From: JABSOG01 sp965277695
Lineage (GTDB): Bacteria; Pseudomonadota; Gammaproteobacteria; Enterobacterales; Alteromonadaceae
Reading direction: 5' to 3'
NCBI GenBank assembly: GCA_965277695.1
Contig: CBDIDQ010000017.1
Span: 1 to 64,000, forward strand
DNA: 64,000 bases
Shown here piece after piece: positions 7,815-16,282 of this stretch (position 1 is the first letter of the stretch; every line of letters begins with the position of its first letter). Position numbers and translations under genes: made by a program. The notes below the pieces were generated by a model. It ran no database searches. It saw nothing but the letters and a program-made list of their open reading frames with translations, and was not told the origin of the DNA.

Positions 7815-8720
7815 TTATTCCTGGTCGAGCCGTTGTAAAATTAGGCGAATATCATGGATTGCCCGAGTATTACCATCTTGCCGGCTCACCGCCTGAGACA
7901 GTGAACCATAATATTGTTCTAGGCAATCAAGCAATAGCTGGCGGATTGCATCATTATCGGGTTTGGCGGGTAAATCGCAGCTAAAATAAAGCGCTTCAAG
8001 ATGCTGCTCTTTTTGCTGAAAATAACTTTCTAGCCGCTGCAAAGACCAGTCGCCTCGGCGAATGGCTTTAAGTTGCTCGGCGCTACGAAGCAAGTCCAAA
8101 TTATGTTCTAGCATAATTTGCTCAACCTCATTGAGTAACCTCACCACATGGTAAGCAAATTTCACATCGTAACCGAATTTATCGACGGTTATTTTACGTT
8201 TGCCATGGGCTTCTTTGCTGCGAATTTTTTTAATTTGGCTATAAGCATAACCCTTAAACTTGGGCCAGCAGCCTTTATGTAAAAACAGGGTACGACGGTC
8301 CCTAACCATATCGCCAATCGGTGTACTGTGCAAAATGCAGTTTTGCGGCACAAACAGGCTGTCGATAATATTGGGGTTATTCTCACTGAGCAAGCGAAAA
8401 TACTTGGCCATGGCATAAACGGTAACATCATATTCACGGCCTTTGCCACCGTTAGCCTGAGGGTCCTGAATATGATGTTTTTGGTAATGCTGAAATATCG
8501 GCTGACACTGATCAAAACCGGGCACCAGCCCCCGCAAGTGTGGAAAAGCATCATCCTTGGCGGGAATGGCAAAACCATAAATATCAAAATCAGAATCATC
8601 AGTGTTGACACCATAAGCCACCGAGCCCATGACCACTTCGTATTGCACTGCACCACTTAAAAAACTGGGCGCATCATTTATCAGCCCTTTGCTGATCAAT
8701 CGTTGAATATGGGAAGCCAT
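7815..8720 (-). CDS. RlaP/COG3541-type predicted nucleotidyltransferase
   Basis: The nucleotidyltransferase signature is clear: VMGSVAYGVNTDDSDFDIYG near residues 30-50, that is G-S-x-A-x-G followed by S-D-x-D with two catalytic aspartates of the polymerase-beta fold. The rest (AMAKYFRLLSENNPNIIDSL, SLFVP, RTLFLHKGCWPKFKGYAYSQ, KFAYHVVRLLNEVEQIM) matches the COG3541 / DUF-type nucleotidyltransferases also called RlaP, 'RNA ligase-associated pol-beta'. That family has been proposed to work in RNA repair. No RNA ligase gene is adjacent here. The length of 301 residues is typical. Function is inferred from family only. Confidence 0.82.
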   Translation of the reverse strand: MASHIQRLISKGLINDAPSFLSGAVQYEVVMGSVAYGVNTDDSDFDIYGFAIPAKDDAFPHLRGLVPGFDQCQPIFQHYQKHHIQDPQANGGKGREYDVTVYAMAKYFRLLSENNPNIIDSLFVPQNCILHSTPIGDMVRDRRTLFLHKGCWPKFKGYAYSQIKKIRSKEAHGKRKITVDKFGYDVKFAYHVVRLLNEVEQIMLEHNLDLLRSAEQLKAIRRGDWSLQRLESYFQQKEQHLEALYFSCDLPAKPDNDAIRQLLLDCLEQYYGSLSQAVSRQDGNTRAIHDIRLILQRLDQE

Positions 8721-8810
8721 GATTAAGGTTGTTTCTCATCCTTTTATGAAAGTGAAGGGTCAAGCCTATCGACCCTATTTTAAAAAATAAACAATATGCC
8801 GTTTGGTTAT

Positions 8811-11800
8811 TTATTCAATAACGTCAGTGACTGTCACAGTCAGATCGACATCAGAATGCTCACCATTAGCTGTCGCTCGTACGCGTAACTGATAACGGTT
8901 GTTATTATCTGCATCGGTTGGCGCTTCAAAATCTGGCGCACTAATAAAACTGAGACTACCACTATTATCAATAGTAAATTTAGCACCGTCGTGTAACTCA
9001 ACAATGCTATACGTTATCGTTGCGGCATTATTAGCAGTCGCACTGACAACCCCGACAAAAGCCGCACCTTCTGTGCTAGCAAACTCATTGCTTAGGCTAA
9101 AGTGATAGGCACTACCACTATAATCTCCGTTAGCATTATCATAAAAACTACTAAAAAACAGTTCGTTGTTTTGATAAGCCACTTCATAACCAAAGCCAAA
9201 AGCACTGGTTTCAAGCCTTTGTGGTGTCTCATCACTAAAAGAACCATTGCTGTTGCTATCTCGATAAACATAAGCTGATCCCGTGCCTATGGCACTTGAA
9301 TCGCCGGATGCCGTAATAATTAAGGTATCGCTAGACACCGCGATACCGCTGCCAAAACTGCCTGAACCTGTCACGTCTGTAGCAACGAATTTATCCCCAG
9401 CTTCTTCACTGTAATTACCATCAAGATCGCTATCTCTGTAAACAAAGGCGCTGCCTCTGTATGATCCATTACTTGGTCTGTCAATAGGCGCACCAATGAC
9501 TAAAATATTATCATTCAAGGTGACTGATTTACCAAATTTTGCAATATCGCTATGATCATTATTGAGTATTTGCTGAACAGTTTCATCAGTATAAACACCA
9601 TCATTGTTGGCATCATGATAAACATAAACAGTGCCTGAGTTATCATTATATCCTTTGGCTCCAACAGCAATGGTGCCATTGTCTATTGCAACCATAAAAC
9701 CATAATGATGTAAAATACCGCCATTTGCTGGACTGATTTTTTGCTCTAGCGCATCACTAAAATCATTGTCTTTATTGGGGTCGGTATAAATGTAAATACT
9801 ACCACTGCGATCACCATTAACCTCAGTTCCCGACGCACCAACGACAATGGTATGGCCTGAGATATCGACAGATTCACCATAAACATCACCATAGGCACTA
9901 TCGCTGGCAACAAACTTTTGCGGTATTTCTTCTGCATAATTACCATCATGATCACTATCATGATAGATGTACATGCTGCCTCTTCTTATATGCCCCATTC
10001 TTGTTCCTACGACTATGGTGTCATCGGTATTGGCAACGTGATTGCCAAAGCTGTCACCACCACCTATATCTGTAGGTAATAAAGATTGCACCACCTCATC
10101 AGTAAAATCACCATCATTGTCACTATCATAATAAACAAACACATGTCCTTTATCATCCTTGTTATCCGCACCAATGACTAAGGTACGGCCAGAAATAGAG
10201 ATTGAGCTACCAAACTTATCCCAAGTTATACCGGCAGAATCGAGCAATTTATGTTGCTCTTGATAACTTGATGTTTGCCACGATATGTCGGTACTTTGGG
10301 CGGGTTCTGGCGGTGGATTAAGCTGGGCAGATAAGGCGTTAACATTCGCTTCAAGTTGAGCTATTCTGCTGAGTAAAATATCAACTTGTGATTGTAAATT
10401 TTGGTTTTTATTATCCAAATAACCTTTTATCACCACATGATCATTGGCCGTTGGGGTAATTGAAGCAATATTACCCGTCACCTCTAATGTTGAATTAATG
10501 GTCACCTCAGCTGTGGTATTAATAGTTCCAGCCCCATCAATCCACAGCGAACTACTTGAAGTGCCAGGAACACCTTGAATACCCTGCTCACCGGTATCAC
10601 CTTTAATCAAAACAAACGAACCGCCACCATGAGATAAGCTGACGGTATCACCGCTTTGGCTCATGGTTTGTAATTCATTGGTTGGGTTGGCGTCGGCATC
10701 ATTAATTGAAACCACGCTCATAATGCTGCCATCAGGGTTGGTCAGCACGATATCCGAACCTTGCAGTGATATCACTTGTTCTGTTTCTGCGTTGGTTGGT
10801 GGAAAATCGACATTCACCACTTCAATACTAAACAACAAGGTTGAAGCACTGGCACCATTACTGTCGGTGACTGTGATTGATATATCGTTATATAACCCGG
10901 CTTGACCATTGGCCGGGATACCGCTCAGCTCACCGGTTTGCGGGTTAAACGTGGCCCAAGCGGGTTTGTTGCTGATACTGAGTGTTAAAGTGTCACCCTC
11001 ATCCGCGTCGCTAACCACAGGTAAAAACAGGTATGACTGACCTTCATCAACACTGCTGGCTGGCGACCCAGCAATGACAGGCAGACTGTTTAGCGCCCCA
11101 TTGCCGTCACAGCCATGTAAATCAATTAAATCTACCGCGTCCTTTGCCTGAATCAAACCGTGACCGCTATTGTCATCCCGTCCGGCGGTGCCCAAGTCTT
11201 TGGCACTTTGCTGTAAAATGCCGCGAATTTGCTGGTTACTACATTCAGGATGATGGCTCCAGACCAGTCCTACACTACCCGAAATATAGGCTGTTGATAC
11301 CGAGGTACCGTCCAAACTGGCCGTCTTATTACCCGGTGTGATTGATGGCACTGCAACGCCCGGTGCCGACAGTTCAATTTGGTCGTTAAAGTGGGAGTAA
11401 ATCCATGGTTCATCTGCGCTGTCTGTAGCCGCTGCAGAAATCACCGACTCATAAGACGCCGGATAACTATGGGCGGCACTGCCACCTTTACCGGATGCTG
11501 CAACCAGCAGTACCCCGGCATCATAAGCGGCTTGCATCGCCACCCGCTCAGCCTCGCTGGACTGACTGCCGGCAATACTCATGTTAATAATATCCGCACC
11601 AGCGACCTGACAACGTTCAACTGCCGCAATCAAATCAGAACCATAGAATGGCCACCACCCTGGATTTTCAACGATTTTAACCACATGCAGTTTAATATTG
11701 CCGCCGGGATTAACCCCAACAGTGCCAAGATTGTTACCGCCAACGGCGGCGATAGTGCCAGCCATATGGGTACCATGGCCATAAGTGTCGGTTGACCACT

Positions 11801-12380
11801 CGCCGATGTCGGCTTCAATGGTCAGGGTATTGCTCACTTCACCAGTAATATTGCCACTGACCAAATCTTGATGATTTAAGTCAATGCCAGTGTCGGCAAT
11901 ACAAATTTTGATACTGGCCGTATTGCTGTCACTCAACTGGTCGGCCTGCACTTTAGTGATGCCATAAGGCTGGGATTCGGTTTCAAAATGACGTCTTGGG
12001 TCGACTTCTATCTTGCTAACTTGCCCGTCACGTTTTAGTGCCGCTACTTGCTGCGGGTTTAATTGCACCGCCATACCCGAAACCGAAGGCAAAGTATGAA
12101 TGACATCACCGCCAATACGGCTAACCAACTCAGTGGCATTAGCCGAAGAAAAACGGCCATTGGCAAACACCGGTTTTTGCCCAGTTAAAGTGGCGCTTTG
12201 GCCTTGTTTATCTAAGCTGTGCTGGTCAAATAAAATGATGTAGCGTTGCTTTGCTGCACTACCTGCATCGGTAACAGCATGGTTTAAAAGGGTTTTCTGT
12301 AAGGTATTATCACCGGCAGCAAGACTGCCAAAGGCGGGTGTCATCGCCAGCAATAAGCCAGCCAAATTAGATTTATTCAT
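8811..12380 (-). CDS. Very large secreted subtilisin-like protease with FG-GAP propeller and cadherin domains
   Basis: ATG 12380 has AGGAAAAT upstream and starts a Sec signal peptide (MNKSNLAGLLLAMTPAFGSL, cleavage near AA-G). Residues ~45-135 resemble an I9 propeptide inhibitor. The S8 domain spans ~140-425 with Asp163 (IADTGID), His202 (YGHGTHMAGT) and Ser360 (DGTSVSTAY). Two positions are unusual: the oxyanion-hole Asn is Lys298 (VAASGKGG) and the Pro four residues after the Ser is Ala364. After the protease come a dystroglycan/cadherin-like domain (NSLPVIAGSP..., ~430-530), a short collagen-like GDTGEQGIQGVPG, a coiled coil (~660-690), about seven FG-GAP propeller blades (~710-1075), each with a DxDxDG-type calcium loop, and a final cadherin domain. 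It probably cleaves or binds extracellular proteins. It stands alone; the next gene upstream is the frameshifted ORF. Confidence 0.9.
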   Translation of the reverse strand: MNKSNLAGLLLAMTPAFGSLAAGDNTLQKTLLNHAVTDAGSAAKQRYIILFDQHSLDKQGQSATLTGQKPVFANGRFSSANATELVSRIGGDVIHTLPSVSGMAVQLNPQQVAALKRDGQVSKIEVDPRRHFETESQPYGITKVQADQLSDSNTASIKICIADTGIDLNHQDLVSGNITGEVSNTLTIEADIGEWSTDTYGHGTHMAGTIAAVGGNNLGTVGVNPGGNIKLHVVKIVENPGWWPFYGSDLIAAVERCQVAGADIINMSIAGSQSSEAERVAMQAAYDAGVLLVAASGKGGSAAHSYPASYESVISAAATDSADEPWIYSHFNDQIELSAPGVAVPSITPGNKTASLDGTSVSTAYISGSVGLVWSHHPECSNQQIRGILQQSAKDLGTAGRDDNSGHGLIQAKDAVDLIDLHGCDGNGALNSLPVIAGSPASSVDEGQSYLFLPVVSDADEGDTLTLSISNKPAWATFNPQTGELSGIPANGQAGLYNDISITVTDSNGASASTLLFSIEVVNVDFPPTNAETEQVISLQGSDIVLTNPDGSIMSVVSINDADANPTNELQTMSQSGDTVSLSHGGGSFVLIKGDTGEQGIQGVPGTSSSSLWIDGAGTINTTAEVTINSTLEVTGNIASITPTANDHVVIKGYLDNKNQNLQSQVDILLSRIAQLEANVNALSAQLNPPPEPAQSTDISWQTSSYQEQHKLLDSAGITWDKFGSSISISGRTLVIGADNKDDKGHVFVYYDSDNDGDFTDEVVQSLLPTDIGGGDSFGNHVANTDDTIVVGTRMGHIRRGSMYIYHDSDHDGNYAEEIPQKFVASDSAYGDVYGESVDISGHTIVVGASGTEVNGDRSGSIYIYTDPNKDNDFSDALEQKISPANGGILHHYGFMVAIDNGTIAVGAKGYNDNSGTVYVYHDANNDGVYTDETVQQILNNDHSDIAKFGKSVTLNDNILVIGAPIDRPSNGSYRGSAFVYRDSDLDGNYSEEAGDKFVATDVTGSGSFGSGIAVSSDTLIITASGDSSAIGTGSAYVYRDSNSNGSFSDETPQRLETSAFGFGYEVAYQNNELFFSSFYDNANGDYSGSAYHFSLSNEFASTEGAAFVGVVSATANNAATITYSIVELHDGAKFTIDNSGSLSFISAPDFEAPTDADNNNRYQLRVRATANGEHSDVDLTVTVTDVIE

Positions 12381-12623
12381 TTATTTTCCTGTAAACAGTT
12401 AATTATTGGTGTGCTTGCTCAAACGAATTGAACCAGCACAAGGAAGCATTCCTGTTGCTGGTGGAAAAAGGTAGTGAACAGGCAAACAACTGTCAAGAAA
12501 ATAGATTAAGCAGTGAATAAATGGCGTAGCCATTGCTAAAGACATAAGTGACTTTTGGTTAGCAGTGCTTTGCCAATCATCTTCGCCGTAGCCTCGATAT
12601 TCTTCAATATAAGAACTTGCCGT

Positions 12624-12928
12624 TTATTGGCATTCCAGCTCAGCCATCGCCGCTGGTGGATGATCGGGCTTCAGATTATTTTCATCAAACTCGGTCACCA
12701 TGTGAGTGCCATTTTTTAATGGTTTTATCTTAAATAATCGGCCATTAACCTTAATGGTAGCGGTGATTTTTCCGTTACGATCCACTAACGTTGCCAAATC
12801 TGGTAACGCATGAAGGGCTTTTTTGCCCATCGGCTGAATAATCGATTGCTGGTCGGCAAAGACAGTTAGCCCGGGCAAATTAACAAAGCTAATTCTGTTA
12901 ATGCGGATAAACCCGGTTTAAAACTCAT
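12624..12928 (-). pseudogene. Small secreted protein gene with an apparent frameshift
   Basis: A good ribosome site (GAGGGA) precedes ATG 12928, which encodes MSFKPGLSALTELALL, the start of a signal-peptide-like helix. That frame stops four codons later. A one-base shift near 12880 continues into LPGLTVFADQQSIIQPMGKK and on to the stop at 12624. The shifted frame alone has only a TTG start (12878) and would lack its signal. The mature part (DLATLVDRNGKITATIKVNG...FKIKPLKNGTHMV) looks like a real small beta-rich protein. Either the gene is broken or the base is a sequencing error. No family recognised. Confidence 0.55.
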
Positions 12929-13065
12929 AAAAAATCCCTCGTTAAATACAGCCAGTTTGATTGTTTATTTACTGTTATTATTTGGCACTAAAAGGCATGG
13001 GTACAATGGCCTGTGCGCTTGATGAAAACAACAGTCAAACCAATCAAAAAACGTGATGGTCCGAC

Positions 13066-13112
13066 ACTTCGGTGAATTCGCGCCTACGCCGTAGACGAGG
13101 TTTCAACCTCGT
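13066..13112. repeat. Dispersed intergenic repeat, copy 2
   Basis: ACTTCGGTGAATTCGCG is the reverse complement of the sequence at about 6577-6593, with one mismatch in the following bases. It runs into GTAGACGAGG and the perfect palindrome ACGAGGTTTCAACCTCGT at 13095-13112. This copy joins the two halves seen separately at 6551 and 1958. Confidence 0.75.
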
Positions 13113-13155
13113 GAATATTGAGGATAACTGTCACCTTAATTTGCTCTATTTAATC

Positions 13156-13525
13156 AGAGCCTCTGTTTCTCATAAAATGATCGAGTTGTTTTGTTCCTGA
13201 AGCAAGTTTAAAGCTGGTGACAAAATGACCAGAATCATCCAGCACGACAGCATTATTAGTCTTTGGATTAAAGAAAGCTTTCGAGTTATCAACATGTGCC
13301 TCTTTGTACGGTTGCTGTACTCTGTAGATGGCCCTTTATGGCTAATCCAAACTCTGTAATTATTTCTGAATGCTTTTTAGTCGTATTAAGTCCAAAATCT
13401 GAAGCCTGTTTAAACTTTCTTCCTAACTGTTTTGAGGATATATTAGCAACATCATCAACACCTGATAAGCGTCTGCGGTGTTGGTTAAATAGTCTGTTTT
13501 TTGACTAAATTAGCCACACTGCCAT
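13156..13525 (-). pseudogene. Degenerate copy of the colicin-D-like RHS tip joined to an RHS core scrap
   Basis: Bases 13165-13460 align with 15180-15480, the end of the intact colicin-D-type tip, with many substitutions and small deletions that break the frame. From about 13470 to 13525 the similarity switches to an internal RHS-core segment (around 21117-21170, the region encoding NAADAYS...). It is therefore a mosaic remnant and not a gene. It marks the far end of the RHS array. Confidence 0.8.
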
Positions 13526-13640
13526 AGGTTTTATTTTTCCTATTATGAAAATCAATAAAAAGACTTGTTATTCAATAAGGGGCGGGGCATTTGATCAACA
13601 AACAAACGTTTAAAATCAAACGACACCCCTAGCCTTAAAG

Positions 13641-13847
13641 CTATTTCTGAACCCATGCATCGCTTAATACTCCATACGATTCAGAAGCCTCATAACAAGC
13701 TTCATCGAAATCATCACATAAATGATCTTTTATTGATTTATTCGAGTTAAGAGGATAAACAATAAGATAAAAACCGACATTCAAATCTTCTTCTATAACA
13801 AATTTTAGTCGTTTAGAACTATCAATATATTGCCAAATTCTACTCAT
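13641..13847 (-). CDS. Small protein, candidate orphan immunity protein
   Basis: This 68-residue acidic protein (MSRIWQYIDSSKRLKFVIEE...) stands directly downstream of an RHS core fragment, in the place where an immunity gene would be. A weak AGGA lies 12 bases before the ATG. The sequence has an N-terminal strand-rich half (FVIEEDLNVGFYLIVYPL) and a C-terminal acidic helix (DDFDEACYEASESYG). I do not recognise the family with confidence. The immunity role is inferred from position, size and acidity only. Confidence 0.5.
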   Translation of the reverse strand: MSRIWQYIDSSKRLKFVIEEDLNVGFYLIVYPLNSNKSIKDHLCDDFDEACYEASESYGVLSDAWVQK

Positions 13848-13879
13848 TTTTCAAATAAATCCTATGTTCGCTTGTAGCA

Positions 13880-14377
13880 TCATTGGGTGATGCCGCCGAG
13901 GGCGTCGGTGGTTTGCACCAGCTGTTTCAGGCTGTTATAGCTGCGGCTCATTGACAGGTCGTCTGTGGTGATTTCGGTCTTGAGGCCGTCGTAGGTGTAA
14001 GTCACGGTTAAATTGCCGTTGGTTTGCGGGGTGACTTTTTCGCTTGCTCTGCCGAGCACATCCCATTGGCTGATAACGCCGACACCGTTGGTGACTTTTT
14101 GCAGCATATTGGCGGGTTGATAATCAGTTTTGTTGTTGCCCGCAGCGGCACCGTAGTTGCGGTTGGTGTAAATCCTCTTGCTGGCTTTGCCTTGCATTGC
14201 ACCACTGCCCGCGCCGACGGAGCAACCGCCGACCGGGTTGTAACAGCCGTAAACAAACAGTAAATCCGGTAAGCCTTTGCCGAGTGAATCGACCACCACC
14301 GAGTGATTGGCGGCACCGACTAAATCGGTGGATTTGATGTCGATAGCGTGGGTAGGAATAGATACAAGACGAAGCAT
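13880..14377 (-). pseudogene. RHS core fragment, 5'- and 3'-truncated
   Basis: This frame repeats part of the full RHS protein: KSTDLVGAANHSVVVDSLGK..., VYGCYNPVGGCSVGAGSG, then a jump to the segment GRASEKVTPQTNGNLTVTYT through DALGGITQ. About 500 residues present in the intact copy are missing between these two parts. Similarity to the intact gene starts near 14340, where the non-coding repeat block joins, and ends abruptly at 13882 after GGITQ. It is a deletion derivative with no signal peptide and no tip. Confidence 0.85.
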
Positions 14378-14880
14378 GAGCCGCTAGCGATAGTATGTCA
14401 GCGACCAAGGAGCAATCACACCCAAGCAGGGCCGGGGAAGGAGTGAGGTAAAGAGTTTGCGCCTGCGCAAGGCAAATCGCGTAGCGAGGGACGCCGGAGT
14501 TATCCCCCTCCGGGGGATTATAGGGGGAAGCATTAGCTGGGTTGCTGGGCTTGACGAGCTGGCCAAGGCTTGCTTTGACCTGCATTAAACGTGACTCGCG
14601 GTTCCATCCCGTCGGTATGCCGCACCACCGAAGAAGCGAATACTTGGCGCTTTCTCAGGGATGGAAGTGAAGCCAAGGATGGCTGAACCGGGTTGGCCCT
14701 TCAGGGATGAATTTCGACGCTAATATTAAACGAAGGCAATGGCAATCTGCAAGACGCCGGACAGATCGGCGAGACCAGCAGCCCTGCATTGCCCTTGATT
14801 TTGCTCTTGGCCAAATCTGCCAACTCGCCGGATCCATTGTCCTGTCTGATGTCTCTGGTTTTCCCTGAACAATCCAATAT
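14341..14880. repeat. Post-immunity repeat block, copy X4 (short form)
   Basis: This block is shared with 23720-24115, 29055-30258 and 37405-38640. It runs from the immunity-gene end (GTTTTCCCTGAACAA, near 14875) through GGATCCATTGTCCTGTCTG, the GGTTGGCCCTTCAGGGATGA segment (~14690-14710) and GCTGGGTTGCTGGGCTTGAC (~14540) to the RHS core junction at 14340. The ~125-bp tandem units present in other copies are missing. No gene is visible: open frames here are accidental. Confidence 0.85.
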
Positions 14881-14903
14881 TCTATAAATAGATAAAACTA
14901 TTT

Positions 14904-15173
14904 TTATAATTTAAACTCTGTGATTATTTCCGTTATTTTTTGTCTGAGTTGATCTTCATCCAATTCATAATCATCGCGATCAGAATCAGGATTATATAAG
15001 TCAGCCAAGCAAAAAGTATTTGAAAGACATTCACTTAAATCGTCTTCATCTTTTTGAAGAAGGTTACTATCTCGTTCAAATTTCCATAATTCCATAAATG
15101 AATTTGCAAATTCATTTGCTGATAGCCTTCCGGCAACAAAAGACTTAGCAAAAGCCAAAACCGTCACACTCAT
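14904..15173 (-). CDS. Colicin-D-type immunity protein
   Basis: This 89-residue protein ends with YNPDSDRDDYELDEDQLRQK...ITEFKL, closely matching the end of colicin D immunity protein (DADR.DYE.D...L...FKL). Its start codon overlaps the toxin stop as ATGA at 15170-15173, a translationally coupled toxin-immunity arrangement. In the colicin D system the acidic immunity protein mimics tRNA and blocks the nuclease active site; the run of D and E here fits that role. It is very likely the cognate antidote of the adjacent tip. Confidence 0.88.
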   Translation of the reverse strand: MSVTVLAFAKSFVAGRLSANEFANSFMELWKFERDSNLLQKDEDDLSECLSNTFCLADLYNPDSDRDDYELDEDQLRQKITEIITEFKL

Positions 15174-15853
15174 CGTAATACCCCGTTTTTCATAAAATTA
15201 TCGAATTGTTTTGTTCCTGGAGCAAGTTTAAAGCCCGTCACAAAATTACCAGAATTATCGAGCACGACAGCATTATTAGTCTTCGAATTAAAGAAAACTT
15301 TCGAGTTATCAACAAATCCATACGTACCGCTTTGTACGGTTTCTGTACTCTGTAGGTGGCCCTTTATGGCTGATCCAAACTCTGCAATTGTTTTTGGATT
15401 CTTTTTAGTCGTATTAAGTCCAAAATCTGAAGCGTGTTTAAACTTCTTTCCTAACTGTTTTCGGGAAATGTTAACAACGTCATCAACTCCCTTTCGTATC
15501 ACCGTAATAGCTTCTTCACCAGCCTTACCAAGCTTGCGAGCTTCACTAACGCCCGGAATAAGTCCTGCCCATCGCCAAAACCCTGATACCTCGCTCTCGG
15601 TGAAAAAATCTTCTCCTGTTGCTGCTGTATATAGATCAGCTCCCAGTCCAGCGGGCGTGAACCCTGCAACAATTGAAGCGCTTTCAGGCGACACACTGTT
15701 AGTCGCCTGAAAGCCTGCTATAAATTCTGGCGTATTGCCATACGTAGGCGTTTCATTCGCAACACCAGCCTGTGAACCAAGCTCTGTTGATTTGCCTGTA
15801 GCGGAACTCCAGGGTCTTGAATCGTGCAAGTCTTGAATCGTGCATTTCAACAA
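15170..15853 (-). CDS. Orphan RHS tip: pre-toxin TG domain plus colicin-D-like tRNase
   Basis: The first ~20 codons come from a MITE, so the true cassette begins near 15800 (TGKSTELGSQAGVANETPTYG). Residues ~20-125 form a pre-toxin domain with the TG motif (DLYTAATGEDFF...); it is nearly identical to the one at 26005-26300. The last ~100 residues match the colicin D nuclease: KFKHASDFG carries the catalytic-type His, followed by KNPKTIAEF, SGTYGF, a TNNAVVLDNSGNFVTGFKL strand pair and a Lys-rich surface. Colicin D cleaves the anticodon loop of tRNA-Arg; the exact target here may differ. It lacks an RHS core and a secretion signal, so it is a silent cassette unless recombined. Confidence 0.85.
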   Translation of the reverse strand: MLKCTIQDLHDSRPWSSATGKSTELGSQAGVANETPTYGNTPEFIAGFQATNSVSPESASIVAGFTPAGLGADLYTAATGEDFFTESEVSGFWRWAGLIPGVSEARKLGKAGEEAITVIRKGVDDVVNISRKQLGKKFKHASDFGLNTTKKNPKTIAEFGSAIKGHLQSTETVQSGTYGFVDNSKVFFNSKTNNAVVLDNSGNFVTGFKLAPGTKQFDNFMKNGVLR

Positions 15854-15986
15854 ATAAAGCGGTAATTTTATTTAGAACCTTGTTATTTTACTCCTTTAAA
15901 ATCAATGAATTATCACCAATTCACGATTCAAGACCTGACCCCGAGATCTCTAGTTATCACCAATTCACGATTCAAGACCTGACCCC
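15812..15986. mobile_element. MITE-like element, copy 1, with duplicated ends
   Basis: Terminal inverted repeats GGGTC(AG)GTCTTGAATCGTG and CACGATTCAAGACCTGACCC bound an AT-rich ~120-bp body (TAAAGCGGTAATTTTATTTA...). Both ends carry partial duplications: TCTTGAATCGTGCA occurs twice at the left, and a 43-44-bp end segment is repeated at 15911-15953 and 15954-15997. There is no coding capacity. Similar ends are known next to REP-associated IS200-like transposases; that link is from memory. The element cuts the tip cassette upstream of the colicin-D domain. Confidence 0.75.
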
Positions 15987-15997
15987 GAGATCTCTAG

Positions 15998-16247
15998 CAG
16001 GTCCTTTAAGTTGGACTGTAGGGGCATCCAAACGATTGTAATTTGCCAGGTTTTTAGCTGCTGCATTTTGGATGATATGATGAGAATCTGCTACCCCAGC
16101 ATTCTTTAACTGTCTATGAGAACCAAATACTCTACTTACCGCTTTAACCGACTTCATCAAAGCCATTGCAATGCTGAACACCGCGCCGCTATAGTCTCCA
16201 CCAGTCATATGCATTTCAAGGTCAATGAAATACCTCTGATAAGGCAA
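15998..16247 (-). pseudogene. Truncated RHS tip with HHII-type nuclease start
   Basis: Homology to other tips begins near 16205 (TGGDYSGAVFSIAMALMKSV), the same linker found at 17500 and 19910. It then changes to a new toxin start, VADSHHIIQNAAAKNLANYN...APTVQLKGPA, an HNH-like nuclease signature with a leading HH pair. The toxin stops at the MITE at about 15998, so its C-terminal half and immunity gene are gone. Confidence 0.75.
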
Positions 16248-16282
16248 TTAGCACATCGATATTTATCATAGAGAAAAGGGTT

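Noticed and set aside
14655..14837. 60-80-residue ORFs in the border blocks (also 38357-38599)
   Set aside because: They occur in repeated DNA with differing frames and lengths between copies; no protein-level conservation.
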